Below are positions 51,016 through 59,455 of a DNA stretch of 64,000 nucleotides, piece after piece; position 1 is the first letter of the stretch; every line of letters starts with the position of its first letter. The notes beneath the pieces are model-generated. The model saw only the letters and a program-made list of their open reading frames with translations. It was not told the origin of the DNA and made no database searches. Origin of the DNA: DATFVA01 sp963743325 (GTDB lineage Bacteria; Bacteroidota; Ignavibacteria; Ignavibacteriales; Ignavibacteriaceae); NCBI GenBank assembly GCA_963743325.1, contig CAVUOZ010000011.1, positions 248,001-312,000 on the forward strand, written 5' to 3'. The position numbers were made by a program, and so were the translations under genes.

Positions 51016-52026
51016 TTGCAGCTTCAGTTCGAATCTGAAAATTTTTCAGATTTCAGTTTACGTAAACTTAAATCATTTGAAGAAGTATTCAGGAATTATC
51101 ACTCTGATAGACTTGAAACCAGCAGTCTGTTTCTGCTACCGGTTAATTTAACCAATCCGGTTTCAATAAAGATGTCCGGGTCTTTGCTTCGAGAAATTTC
51201 AATTAAATTAAATTTTCATTACACAGAAATTAAATTAAGGGATATTCCGGGGTGCAATGTAAAATCCGATAATATTTTACTTCAGCATCTGTTTTTTGAA
51301 AATGTTAAACCGGGATTAGTTAAAAGTACACTTCTAAATGTATTTCGGGATATAACCGGAGGAAATAATTACAGCAGATTGAATAAATATGGATTATTTA
51401 TTCCGCGGACAGGGAAAATAACATGTTATACTTTTTTACACGGCGGTTATTATAGATTCAGGCTGGCTGTATTCAAATTAAAATTTGTCCAACCTGTTCT
51501 TCGTGATTATTTGTCAGCACTTCCTTATTCCTGTCCAAACCATTATTTTTTTAGCGGTCCCAGAGCATCGGGATTTAAATTTCTATTGGAAGTCGACCTA
51601 GAAAGAGCAGACCGGCATCAAATAATAAGTTCTGCTGCCGATGCAATTAAAGAACGAATTCTCAAAAGTGAACACGAAGATGTTGAGAAATATTTTTTAG
51701 AAACTGATCCTTCCGCTATTGCGGCAGAGATACCTGTCTGGCTGGAACCGGGGGAAATGGAACAATTCCGATTTCTTAGATCACCTTTTATGGGAACATT
51801 GACAGGGCATATAGATCTCCTCAGGTATGAAGATAATGAAATGATTGGTATCTGGGATTATAAACCCAGAGCAAAATATGAAAAGAATGCACATATCCAG
51901 GTGTTTTTGTACGCTTTAATGCTTTCTCAGAGGACAGGATTTCCCCTCAATAGATTTTTATGTGGATATTTTGACTCAAGAACTGCATTTTATTTTAATG
52001 CATCGGATGTATCCGTCAGACAATAG
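51016..52026 (+). CDS. PD-(D/E)XK (RecB/Cas4-like) nuclease-family protein
   Basis: 336 residues from TTG at 51016 with AAGGAAAG eight bases upstream. The C-terminal half holds a PD-(D/E)XK core: GHIDLLRY supplies the first Asp, IWDYKP the D-x-K pair, and IQVFLYALML the following helix with Gln, as in RecB-type nucleases. The N-terminal 180 residues are not recognised; GPRASGFKFLLEVDLERADRHQIISSAA may lead into the nuclease fold. No helicase, Cas or toxin gene is adjacent, so a DNA repair or defence role is only a guess. One of few + strand genes in the cargo zone. Confidence 0.75.
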   Translation: MQLQFESENFSDFSLRKLKSFEEVFRNYHSDRLETSSLFLLPVNLTNPVSIKMSGSLLREISIKLNFHYTEIKLRDIPGCNVKSDNILLQHLFFENVKPGLVKSTLLNVFRDITGGNNYSRLNKYGLFIPRTGKITCYTFLHGGYYRFRLAVFKLKFVQPVLRDYLSALPYSCPNHYFFSGPRASGFKFLLEVDLERADRHQIISSAADAIKERILKSEHEDVEKYFLETDPSAIAAEIPVWLEPGEMEQFRFLRSPFMGTLTGHIDLLRYEDNEMIGIWDYKPRAKYEKNAHIQVFLYALMLSQRTGFPLNRFLCGYFDSRTAFYFNASDVSVRQ

Positions 52027-52231
52027 AGGTCACCAATATTCAAGCTGCTAAAAAACTTTTCAAATCACAGGTAATCTACCCGGGATTTTTTTTGATCTTT
52101 ATATATTTTCAAACGATGAATTGTCAATGTTACGAAATATGTTTGAAAAGACCTCTACTCAGGTAAATAAAGAAAATGATTAAAAATATGGTTTAGTGAA
52201 TAATTAATAAGGATATTTTGTTCCCTTAAAT

Positions 52232-53911
52232 TTACTTCAACAATATCATCTTCTTCATCTGAATATAATCACCTGCTTTAATTCTGTAGATATAAACTCC
52301 ACTTGACAAATTAGTTGCATTCCAAGTTAACTCATAAGTTCCTGCAGGTTTCTCTTCGTTAAGAATAGTTTCTATCTTATTTCCCAATACATCATAAATT
52401 GTAATTTGTACCTTGGAAATTCGAGGAACCGAGTATTTTATTTTTGTTGTTGGGTTAAAGGGGTTAGGATAATTACGGAAGAGGACAAACCCTGACGTAT
52501 TTACTCCATTGCTCTCGTCCCTGACATCACTGGGAGTTTGAACGTACTTTATGGTGGTGTAGTCTTCCAGGCTATGTGAGCCGTCATAGCTTACACCTGT
52601 CACATAAACATTGCCTTGTTTATCCACTCCGAGAGGCCAGGCATGATCATCACCATTCCCCGGTCCGTTATATCTTTGAACCCATTTTTCGACTCCCGCA
52701 GAATCATATTTGATGGTTGCATAGTCATCGCCTGTTGTGTCTGAATCAAAAGTCCAACCCGTTACATACACATTGCCCTGTCCATCTACTGCAGCAGAAC
52801 GGCCATAATCACCGTTATTTCCCGGACCATTATATCTTTGGACCCATTGTTCAACTCCATCTGAATTATACTTAATTGTCGCAATGTCATCGGTAGTACC
52901 CGACCAGCTTTCACCGGTCACATACACATTACCGTGTCCATCTACTGCAATAGAAAAAGCAAAATCACCGTCACTTCCCGGTCCATTATATCTTCTTACC
53001 CACAAACTGTCACCGTCAGAATTGTATTTGATTGTCGCATAGTCCATCCCAAAGCCTGAACCGCCATAACTTGCACCTGTCACATAAACATTGCTCTGCC
53101 CATCTATCACAAGGTGATAAGGCTGTTCATTATTATGATCCGGGCCGTCATATCTTCTTAACCACAGAGTATCACCGGCAGAATTATATTTGATTGTAAC
53201 ATAGTCGCCAAAATTGTCTGCGTTATAACTTTCACCCGTCACATATACATTACCCGATCCATCTACCGCGATAGAATAACACGCATCCAGACTATTTCCC
53301 GGACCATTATATCTTTGGACCCATTTTTCATTTCCGGCGGAATCATACTTGATTGTCGCAAAGTCGGTATTGCCTGAGGAATAATCTCCACCAGTCACAT
53401 AAACATTGCCCCGTTCATCCACCGCAAGGGAAGAAGCCCAATCGTCGCCGTGTGCCGGTCCATCATATCTTCTCGTCCATTGCTCAACTCCATCTGAATT
53501 ATACTTGATTGTCGCATAATCATAACCAGTCGTTGAGCTAAAACTGGAACCACCTACATAAACGTTACTCTGTCCATCAACTGCTATAGTATAAGGATAA
53601 TCATCACCATTCCCCGGTCCGTTATATCTTTGAACCCATTGTTCAACTCCATCTGAATTATACTTAACCGTCGCATAGTCATTACCTGTCGTATCTGAGC
53701 CAAAGCTATAGCCTGTTACATACACATTACCTTCGCCGTCTACTGCAATGCCTGTAGCTTCATCATAATTATTTCCCGGTCCATTATATTTGCTAATCCA
53801 GGCAGTGTCCACCGTTTGCGCAGATATTTGGTTTGAAGCTAATATGCAATAGATGAACGAAAACAGATAGAGCAATAAATTACGGCTGAGCAGAGGATAG
53901 TTTCTATCCAT
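52232..53911 (-). CDS. SBBP-repeat beta-propeller with T9SS sorting domain
   Basis: 559 residues. Signal peptide 1-32 (…ASNQISAQ). Seven full repeats of about 50 residues, GNVYVTGxSxxSxxxDYATIKYNSDGxxxWVQRYNGPGN, plus a final half repeat; the N-terminal strand (DTAWISKYNGPGN) would complete it, giving an eight-bladed SBBP propeller. The type A T9SS domain (NYPNPFNPTT, SSGVYIYRI, KKMILLK) follows directly, without the PVELTSF linker module of the Asp-box proteins. Predicted secreted or surface-bound. Repeats are very similar at the DNA level, which suggests recent expansion or recombination. Confidence 0.88.
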   Translation of the reverse strand: MDRNYPLLSRNLLLYLFSFIYCILASNQISAQTVDTAWISKYNGPGNNYDEATGIAVDGEGNVYVTGYSFGSDTTGNDYATVKYNSDGVEQWVQRYNGPGNGDDYPYTIAVDGQSNVYVGGSSFSSTTGYDYATIKYNSDGVEQWTRRYDGPAHGDDWASSLAVDERGNVYVTGGDYSSGNTDFATIKYDSAGNEKWVQRYNGPGNSLDACYSIAVDGSGNVYVTGESYNADNFGDYVTIKYNSAGDTLWLRRYDGPDHNNEQPYHLVIDGQSNVYVTGASYGGSGFGMDYATIKYNSDGDSLWVRRYNGPGSDGDFAFSIAVDGHGNVYVTGESWSGTTDDIATIKYNSDGVEQWVQRYNGPGNNGDYGRSAAVDGQGNVYVTGWTFDSDTTGDDYATIKYDSAGVEKWVQRYNGPGNGDDHAWPLGVDKQGNVYVTGVSYDGSHSLEDYTTIKYVQTPSDVRDESNGVNTSGFVLFRNYPNPFNPTTKIKYSVPRISKVQITIYDVLGNKIETILNEEKPAGTYELTWNATNLSSGVYIYRIKAGDYIQMKKMILLK

Positions 53912-54150
53912 TGTTGAAACTCCTTTCTTCTATCAGTTTAAATAGCGGTTCTGCGGCTAACTGATTGACCGAATTAAATCTCACCTTGTGAAATTTTAAA
54001 ATTTCTGCTTCTTGAGAGTATTCGAAATGTATTCTCTGAAAAGAAACAGTAACCTTACTCTATTGTCTCACCCTCACCGTAGAGAAAAATCACTGACCTC
54101 AATGTGCATATATATATTTGATAGAAGCAATAAAAATGTTCAATAAAAAA

Positions 54151-54210
54151 CCTGATGACAAGCTGCCATCGGGCTGAACTATTTCAAGATGCAGGGGTAA
54201 CATCTGTGAA
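54151..54210 (+). repeat. 60-bp direct repeat, copy A (left of chrA cassette)
   Basis: Begins CCTGATGAC…GCCATCGGG (hairpin) and ends GGGGTAACATCTGTGAA. 47 of 60 positions match copy B at 56403-56462 by direct comparison. It lies in the 396-bp gap 53912-54307, which otherwise holds no gene. Confidence 0.75.
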
Positions 54211-54307
54211 GGAGTTCTAGACTTAGATATCTACCAGTACCAAAAGTTATTAAAATTTAATTTTAAGAATCAAGATTTCGATATATTCTTCCTAAATTAA
54301 AATTTTA

Positions 54308-54997
54308 GTGAAGATGATTAGTAAGTTGCATAATGTTTCTTATGTAAATCTGGTTAATCCCCAAGCTGCAAAAAAAAGTCCCTTACAATCAGAAAAAGAA
54401 CAGCAAAACATTCGACAAATTTTACTCATATTGTTTTTCTATGCAGTTCTTCTTGTTGCACTTTTCTTTTTAAAGAAAAATCTTTTTATCCTTTCAACAT
54501 TGATGTTCAGAATTGATTTGTTTGCCTTCGGTGGAGGGTTCGCTTCTATTCCATTAATGTTCCACGAAATTGTCGATGTCCGGCAATTATTGGATAAACA
54601 AACTTTTATGGATGGAATTGCATTAGGTCAGGTAACACCTGGTCCCATTGTAATAACCTCTACATTCATAGGATATATGTTAGCTGGCTATCTTGGAGCT
54701 ATCGTCGGGACACTAAGTATTTTCCTACCTTCATTTCTTATCCTTGTTGGAATTACACCCTTCTTTGATAGACTCCGATCTCACAAGTTATTCAATGAAG
54801 TTATTAGAGGGGTGCTCAGTTCATTTGTCGGATTATTATTCACAGTAACCATTCAATTCGCTCTGGATATACATTGGGGGACAGTTCAGATATTTCTTGG
54901 TGTTGCAGCTTTATCCGCCTTGTTATTAAAAACAGATATTCTTTATGTCGTTCTGGTCGGAACGGTGATGTCGTTAATAATTTATTTTATGATTTAA
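54308..54997 (+). CDS. chrA: Chromate transporter ChrA, single C-terminal-type domain
   Basis: 229 residues (GTG at 54308 or ATG at 54314). A charged leader of about 35 residues and one membrane helix (LLILFFYAVLLVALFFL) precede a single CHR domain with FAFGGGFASIPLM, ALGQVTPGPIVITSTFIGY and GTLSIFLPSFLIL. These motifs belong to the second half of the long, two-domain ChrA; the first half is absent and nothing like it lies upstream. The leader resembles the inter-domain linker of long ChrA, so this is probably a 5'-truncated gene whose break lies close to repeat A. Function as a lone half transporter is uncertain. Confidence 0.85.
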   Translation: MKMISKLHNVSYVNLVNPQAAKKSPLQSEKEQQNIRQILLILFFYAVLLVALFFLKKNLFILSTLMFRIDLFAFGGGFASIPLMFHEIVDVRQLLDKQTFMDGIALGQVTPGPIVITSTFIGYMLAGYLGAIVGTLSIFLPSFLILVGITPFFDRLRSHKLFNEVIRGVLSSFVGLLFTVTIQFALDIHWGTVQIFLGVAALSALLLKTDILYVVLVGTVMSLIIYFMI

Positions 54998-55139
54998 GGA
55001 AATTTGAAAATGAAGAATTGTATTTGCGATTCGTATTGTGTATTAAAAAATAATATGATAAGTTAATAAAAAATAAAATGATAACATCGACAATCACCCC
55101 CAAAATATTCATGTCTAGTATTCATGTTAAGATTAAAGA

Positions 55140-56387
55140 ATGACACAGCAAAACAATTTTTACAAACCAATTAAGCGATTCACTGCAAATAGTGCCATTA
55201 TTCTCTCATTTATTGTCGCGCTGGAAATAGTCATTATGATAAGCCCTTTCGCATTCTTTTTTTATACAGTATTTAATCCGCTCTTACTCGCATTCAATCA
55301 ATGGACCTTCACTCGCTGGCTGACCGCATTCTTTCTTCCGCATATGATTGTCCCGCCAAATGCAGTGCTGATCCTCATACGCATATTGGGTTCAGTCTTT
55401 TTTGTCGGGGGTATGTTCGTATTTTTGGTTTGTGCCGGACAAGTCTATTTGGGCAAACTATTGAAAAAAGGAACTGCCACAAAGGGACTTTACCTTCTCG
55501 TACGACATCCACAATACGTAAGTCTTGCATTTGCTGCACTCGGTCTCGCCATTATGTGGCCAAGATTCTTAACGCTTCTACTTTTGGCAGTTATGCTCAC
55601 CCTTTATTACATACTTGCTAAGGATGAGGAACGCCGTATGATAAATCGTTTCGGAGAGAGTTACAGTGCTTATATGAATCAAACTGGAATGTTCCTTCCA
55701 CGTCCAATAGAAAGTTTATTTATAAAGAAAACCAACTCATATCAAAGCTATAGCATCAAGAGAGTTGGTGCTATATTTATTATGCTTTCTGTCATCATTT
55801 TGGGAAGTGGGTTTATCATGCGGGCTTACACAGTCCATCATCTTCCATTGAAACAAATAAGTAATGTTGATGTAATCACAATTACGTCTGACGATTTAAC
55901 CATAGCCAATGAACTACTTCCTCTTGTACTTCAGGATAGTGTTGTTACCTCAAAGCTCGAATCGATTCCCCACAACGCAAATCATCGTCTACTTGCCTAT
56001 TTCATTCCGATAGACTACGTAATGCAAGGAATGATTGCTTATACTGGTGATGAGTGGAAACTTTTTGAGCAGCATAAGACCATTGGTATGATTACCGAAT
56101 ATATTTTCCATCCATTCGGGCATTTGACAGGCGGACATGCTCATAACATGGGGAATATGAAACACGGCCCAGAAATGTACGCTCTTCCAATGATGAAACG
56201 AAGAGTTATCTTCATTGATATATATGTTGATGATCAACTTAATTCACCTTTAGATGACTTTGACATTAATGTAATACGCACGCCACTCTTCTTTGTTGAT
56301 GTTCATCTGCATACTGCGGAGATTCTTCAGGTTCATGATACCCCTTCTGGGAGCGGATGGGGAACAGTACCAACACCGATGTTCTGA
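55140..56387 (+). CDS. Isoprenylcysteine-methyltransferase-like membrane protein with His/Met-rich tail
   Basis: 415 residues. Residues 1-190 have about four membrane helices and the ICMT/PEMT-type motif LVRHPQYVSLAF (around 120) with KDEERRMINRFGESYSAY (161-178), the cofactor-binding part of this methyltransferase family. Another helix (about 208-228) leads into a C-terminal region of about 185 residues, not recognised, with a cluster of His and Met at 324-346 (HPFGH, GGHAHNMGNM, KHGPEM) that looks metal-binding. Prokaryotic ICMT-like genes often occur near metal resistance genes; here chrA is 142 bases upstream on the same strand. Reaction and substrate unknown. Confidence 0.75.
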   Translation: MTQQNNFYKPIKRFTANSAIILSFIVALEIVIMISPFAFFFYTVFNPLLLAFNQWTFTRWLTAFFLPHMIVPPNAVLILIRILGSVFFVGGMFVFLVCAGQVYLGKLLKKGTATKGLYLLVRHPQYVSLAFAALGLAIMWPRFLTLLLLAVMLTLYYILAKDEERRMINRFGESYSAYMNQTGMFLPRPIESLFIKKTNSYQSYSIKRVGAIFIMLSVIILGSGFIMRAYTVHHLPLKQISNVDVITITSDDLTIANELLPLVLQDSVVTSKLESIPHNANHRLLAYFIPIDYVMQGMIAYTGDEWKLFEQHKTIGMITEYIFHPFGHLTGGHAHNMGNMKHGPEMYALPMMKRRVIFIDIYVDDQLNSPLDDFDINVIRTPLFFVDVHLHTAEILQVHDTPSGSGWGTVPTPMF

Positions 56388-56402
56388 ATTGTTGCATCTC
56401 AA

Positions 56403-56462
56403 CCCGATGACGATCTGCCATCGGGATTATCTCATTCAAGAAATCGGGGTAACTTCTGTGAA
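56403..56462 (+). repeat. 60-bp direct repeat, copy B (right of chrA cassette)
   Basis: Begins CCCGATGAC…GCCATCGGG and ends GGGGTAACTTCTGTGAA, in the same orientation as copy A. The hairpin starts 16 bases after the methyltransferase stop and the repeat ends 3 bases before the stop of the next minus-strand gene, so it may also serve as a two-way terminator. Confidence 0.75.
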
Positions 56463-56464
56463 AA

Positions 56465-57772
56465 CTATTTCAGCAAAATCATTTTTTTCGTCTGAATGAA
56501 ATCTCCAGCTTTAATCCTGTAGAAATAAACTCCGCTTGGTAGTTCAGCTGCATTCCACTTCACTTCATAGGTGCCTGCCGGTTTTTCTCGGTTAACTAAT
56601 GTTTCAATTTCTTCACCGAGTGCATTAAATATTTTTAGTGTTACTTGAGAAGAGTGTGGAATTGAATATTTTATGACTGAAGAACTATTAAAAGGATTTG
56701 GATAGTTTTGCTGCAATGAATAAGCAATCGGGATATTTTTATTATCTTTCACTGATACAGGATTTGGATCATATACAAGTTCATAATATCCGGAATCCGG
56801 TTTAAAAGAAGATTCAGGCACTACCCCTTTATCAACCGCATAAATCTTATAATAAAATTTGAAGTTATTTTTCATTAGGGTTGAATCTAACAGATACGTT
56901 ATATTATAATTAATAGAATTCGGTGTGTTTATTCCTTCTACTTGTGAATTATTTATTGTTGAATCTCCATCTGAATAGTAACTGAACATCGAAACTGTAT
57001 CAATAAAATTTACATTCCAGTATTGATTGAATCCGCTGTAGTTGTGATTTACTGAAAAATCCCAGTCTAAATTAAAACTATGGGTCACCGTCTGAGGTTG
57101 AAAAATTATAACTGGCTTGACGTGATCTGAATAGTATTTTATGCCTGTTGAATCGTATATTATTGCACGTATCAATTTTCTAATAATATCTATGCCGGTA
57201 CCACCTATCGAGGAATAATATTCGTCAGTTGTTTCACCAAGGTTCTCTGAGTGATATATTCTATCCGATTCATTATAATTCATGCTCCATAAATAACCCT
57301 TCGAAAAGAATGTGGTATCGAAAAGATTAATATTGATGGGTTCAATTACAGTAGCAGTTATAATATTATGTGAATTATATAGGATGTGTTCAAACTGTGA
57401 CCCTTCATTTAGACCAAAGTCCACAACAGTATAATCGCTATCATTCCACCTCAAATAAAGTATATTTTCTTCATTATCGTATCTGACCCAATCATTAATT
57501 GCACCTTGAAGCAAAAAGTATTTTTTACCAGAAATTATTGAATCTTTTTCAACAGAATAAACTATATTCCCTGCAACCTGTCCATTGACCCTTTTATTAA
57601 ATTGCCATTCATTTCCTACACTAAGTGGAAAATAATTATGTCCCGAGTATGGTCGGAAAGAAGGATCATAGAGAAAGACACCATGCCCTGTACCGGCAAA
57701 AACCAATGAATCAGAAAAACAATAACAATTCGGGAAATTAATATGGGACCAATATAAGTCCACGTCGAACAT
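56465..57772 (-). CDS. T9SS cargo, C-terminal part (frameshifted)
   Basis: 435-residue frame whose first dozen residues are out of frame. Native sequence starts around NFPNCYCFSDSLVFAGTGHGVFLYDP, the seventh blade of the upstream propeller, followed by a domain beginning YFPLSVGNEWQFN (about residues 45-230, often seen in Ignavibacteria surface proteins, function unknown), a Ser/Asn-rich stretch, and a type A T9SS domain (NYPNPFNSSS, SGVYFYRI, KKMILLK). Joins to the 57616-58554 frame near 57740 if one base is added. Confidence 0.83.
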   Translation of the reverse strand: MFDVDLYWSHINFPNCYCFSDSLVFAGTGHGVFLYDPSFRPYSGHNYFPLSVGNEWQFNKRVNGQVAGNIVYSVEKDSIISGKKYFLLQGAINDWVRYDNEENILYLRWNDSDYTVVDFGLNEGSQFEHILYNSHNIITATVIEPININLFDTTFFSKGYLWSMNYNESDRIYHSENLGETTDEYYSSIGGTGIDIIRKLIRAIIYDSTGIKYYSDHVKPVIIFQPQTVTHSFNLDWDFSVNHNYSGFNQYWNVNFIDTVSMFSYYSDGDSTINNSQVEGINTPNSINYNITYLLDSTLMKNNFKFYYKIYAVDKGVVPESSFKPDSGYYELVYDPNPVSVKDNKNIPIAYSLQQNYPNPFNSSSVIKYSIPHSSQVTLKIFNALGEEIETLVNREKPAGTYEVKWNAAELPSGVYFYRIKAGDFIQTKKMILLK

Positions 57773-58554
57773 TTATCCAGAGTACGATAACCCAATCCGG
57801 CATAAATGTTTTCAAATGGATCCAGGAATAAACCCTCCAGCTGCGGTCCCGGAATCTCAATCCAGCTGTTTCCATTATCTGATGATACAAGGCACCTGTT
57901 CCATTTATAGGCATAAATGGTATTCGAACTATCAATAACCATTCCCCATATACCGAGAGGGAATATATTATAAACTGTCTCCCAGGTAGTCCCGGAATCC
58001 GTAGTCCTATATATCTTTCCATCCCAGGAACCTGCAAAAATATCATTTTGATTGCTTGAAGCGATGGAACTAATCGACTCACCAGCTATGTTGCTTGAAG
58101 CCCACGAATCACCGTGATCAGAGGAAAATAAAATTTTCCCGACTGTGGATCCGGCCCAAATCCAGTTATTTCGGCTTACAGTTATAGATGCGATTTTATC
58201 ATTTGAATTCAGTGAGTTTGTCCAGGTATCACCGTGATCTGTCGATTTGAAGATTCCCCCGTTAACATTATTTCCACCCCATAAAACTCCGGAACTATCA
58301 AGGGCAAAACGATATAAGTTAAATGAACCGTTTCCCAAACGTGTCCAGGTGCTTCCTAAATCGCTGGAGCGATAAAAGTATGGATAACCTGAACTTCCGG
58401 CTACGTAGAAGTAAGTCTCACCATCATACAGCATATCATAAACGTAAATACCAGGATATAAACTCTGCCAGTATAGTGTTTGAGCAGTGAAGGATTTGTT
58501 TAGAAGGATAAATAGAAGGAAGATAAATATCTTTGTGGACCCTGACTTTCTCAT
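57616..58554 (-). CDS. Seven-bladed propeller T9SS cargo, N-terminal part (frameshifted)
   Basis: 312-residue frame. Signal peptide 1-24 (…LLNKSFTAQ), then Asp-box blades RSSDLGSTW, KSTDHGDTW, SSDHGDSW, RTTDSGTTW, SSDNGNSW and RTLDKCSTW. The seventh, Trp-less blade is completed only in the other frame (56465-57772), which supports the two ORFs being one gene broken by a one-base deletion near 57740. The residues after YIGP in this frame are artefactual. Total would be about 700 residues. Confidence 0.83.
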   Translation of the reverse strand: MRKSGSTKIFIFLLFILLNKSFTAQTLYWQSLYPGIYVYDMLYDGETYFYVAGSSGYPYFYRSSDLGSTWTRLGNGSFNLYRFALDSSGVLWGGNNVNGGIFKSTDHGDTWTNSLNSNDKIASITVSRNNWIWAGSTVGKILFSSDHGDSWASSNIAGESISSIASSNQNDIFAGSWDGKIYRTTDSGTTWETVYNIFPLGIWGMVIDSSNTIYAYKWNRCLVSSDNGNSWIEIPGPQLEGLFLDPFENIYAGLGYRTLDKCSTWTYIGPILISRIVIVFLIHWFLPVQGMVSFSMILLSDHTRDIIIFHLV

Positions 58555-58960
58555 CTTATACTCCCCAATACATTATTCAAAACTTAAGTAAAATTAATTA
58601 TAGTTTAAAGTATTGCGGGAAAAATACAGATAATCATTTAACAGTCAGCCACTTTCAGGGGAATGGCAGAAAAAGCTTAAGCTACTCCAGGCTGGTGTTA
58701 GCGTAAATCGTTACATCCTTAAATGTCACAAAAGCAATTAAGGGTATGCGAATTCTTCCTGGCGAAAGTAACCCAGGAACAATTATTTTAATTTGCTGAA
58801 TTACATAATAAAAATACCCCTGGATATCAACAATAGTATTAGCGAAAATTATCCCCAACATTAAGTTAAGGAATAATCCTTAAAATTAGGTTTTCAAAAG
58901 ACATTACCGTAAGAATATTGTAAGTTATCCCCATAAGTTATTGTAATATAAGCATATTTG
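58555..58960. other. Intergenic stretch upstream of tmRNA 3' end
   Basis: 406 bases without a gene. A short hairpin TTCCTGG / CCAGGAA lies at 58756-58779, and TTATCCCCA (one mismatch from a DnaA box) occurs at 58849 and 58925; two imperfect boxes do not make an origin. Confidence 0.4.
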
Positions 58961-59322
58961 TGGAGGTGGCGGGAGTCGAACCCGCGTCCGAAGTTAAGAT
59001 CCAAAGAACGTCTACACACATAGTCTGATTTTGTTTTTAGTTTAAAGCTACTAACCAGACAAGATCACTTTAAACCTGCCTGCTTAAATTTCGCCGGATA
59101 AAGCACAGACAACTGAACCCGGCTATCGTACCTAAACGACGTTCATCCTTACCCCGGCACGAAAAAATAAGGTGAACGGCTGCTAAGGTTTTACTTAGGC
59201 AGCTAGGGCGTAATTATATTCGCCAGTTATTATTTTATTCCCAATTGTTTAACGTGTATTTCGGGGAACACGGTGCGCAGTTCTATGTCTCTTCAACCCC
59301 GTCGAAACCAAAATTCACCCCC
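58961..59322 (-). ncRNA. ssrA: Transfer-messenger RNA (tmRNA)
   Basis: 362 nt. The 5' end GGGGGTG pairs with 3' CACCTCC to form the acceptor stem, followed by the conserved GGTTTCGACGGGG near the 5' end and GTTCGACTCCCGCC (T arm) at the 3' end. The 3' CCA is not encoded. The tag frame ends …GEYNYALAA then TAA (stop at 59195-59197), matching the universal YALAA proteolysis signal. The most likely resume codon is GGG at 59240-59242, giving GNKIITGEYNYALAA. tmRNA rescues stalled ribosomes with SmpB and marks the product for degradation. Confidence 0.95.
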
Positions 59323-59331
59323 CTCTTAGGA

Positions 59332-59455
59332 AATTCCAAATTACAAAGAACAAATTCCAAAATCCCAATTTCCAAATCACAAATTCCAGACTGACAGCAA
59401 CTTTTTGTTATTTGCTATTTGGTTTTTGTCATTTGCTATTTTATTTTGATTTCCA
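59332..59455. repeat. Low-complexity AATTCCAAAT / TTTGTCATTTGCTATTT repeats
   Basis: Several imperfect copies of AAATTCCAAAT (59332-59390) are followed by two copies of TTTTTGT(T/C)ATTTGCTATTT (about 59401-59440), running up to and into the stop of the adenosyltransferase gene. It lies just upstream of tmRNA on the minus strand, where its promoter is expected. Confidence 0.6.

Noticed and set aside
54151..56462. Insertion sequence or composite transposon around chrA
   Set aside because: No transposase or terminal inverted repeats are visible; only the direct repeats support mobility.
58849..58933. Two TTATCCCCA sequences resembling DnaA boxes
   Set aside because: Each has one mismatch, only two occur, and there is no AT-rich unwinding region or dnaA/dnaN neighbour, so no origin is claimed.
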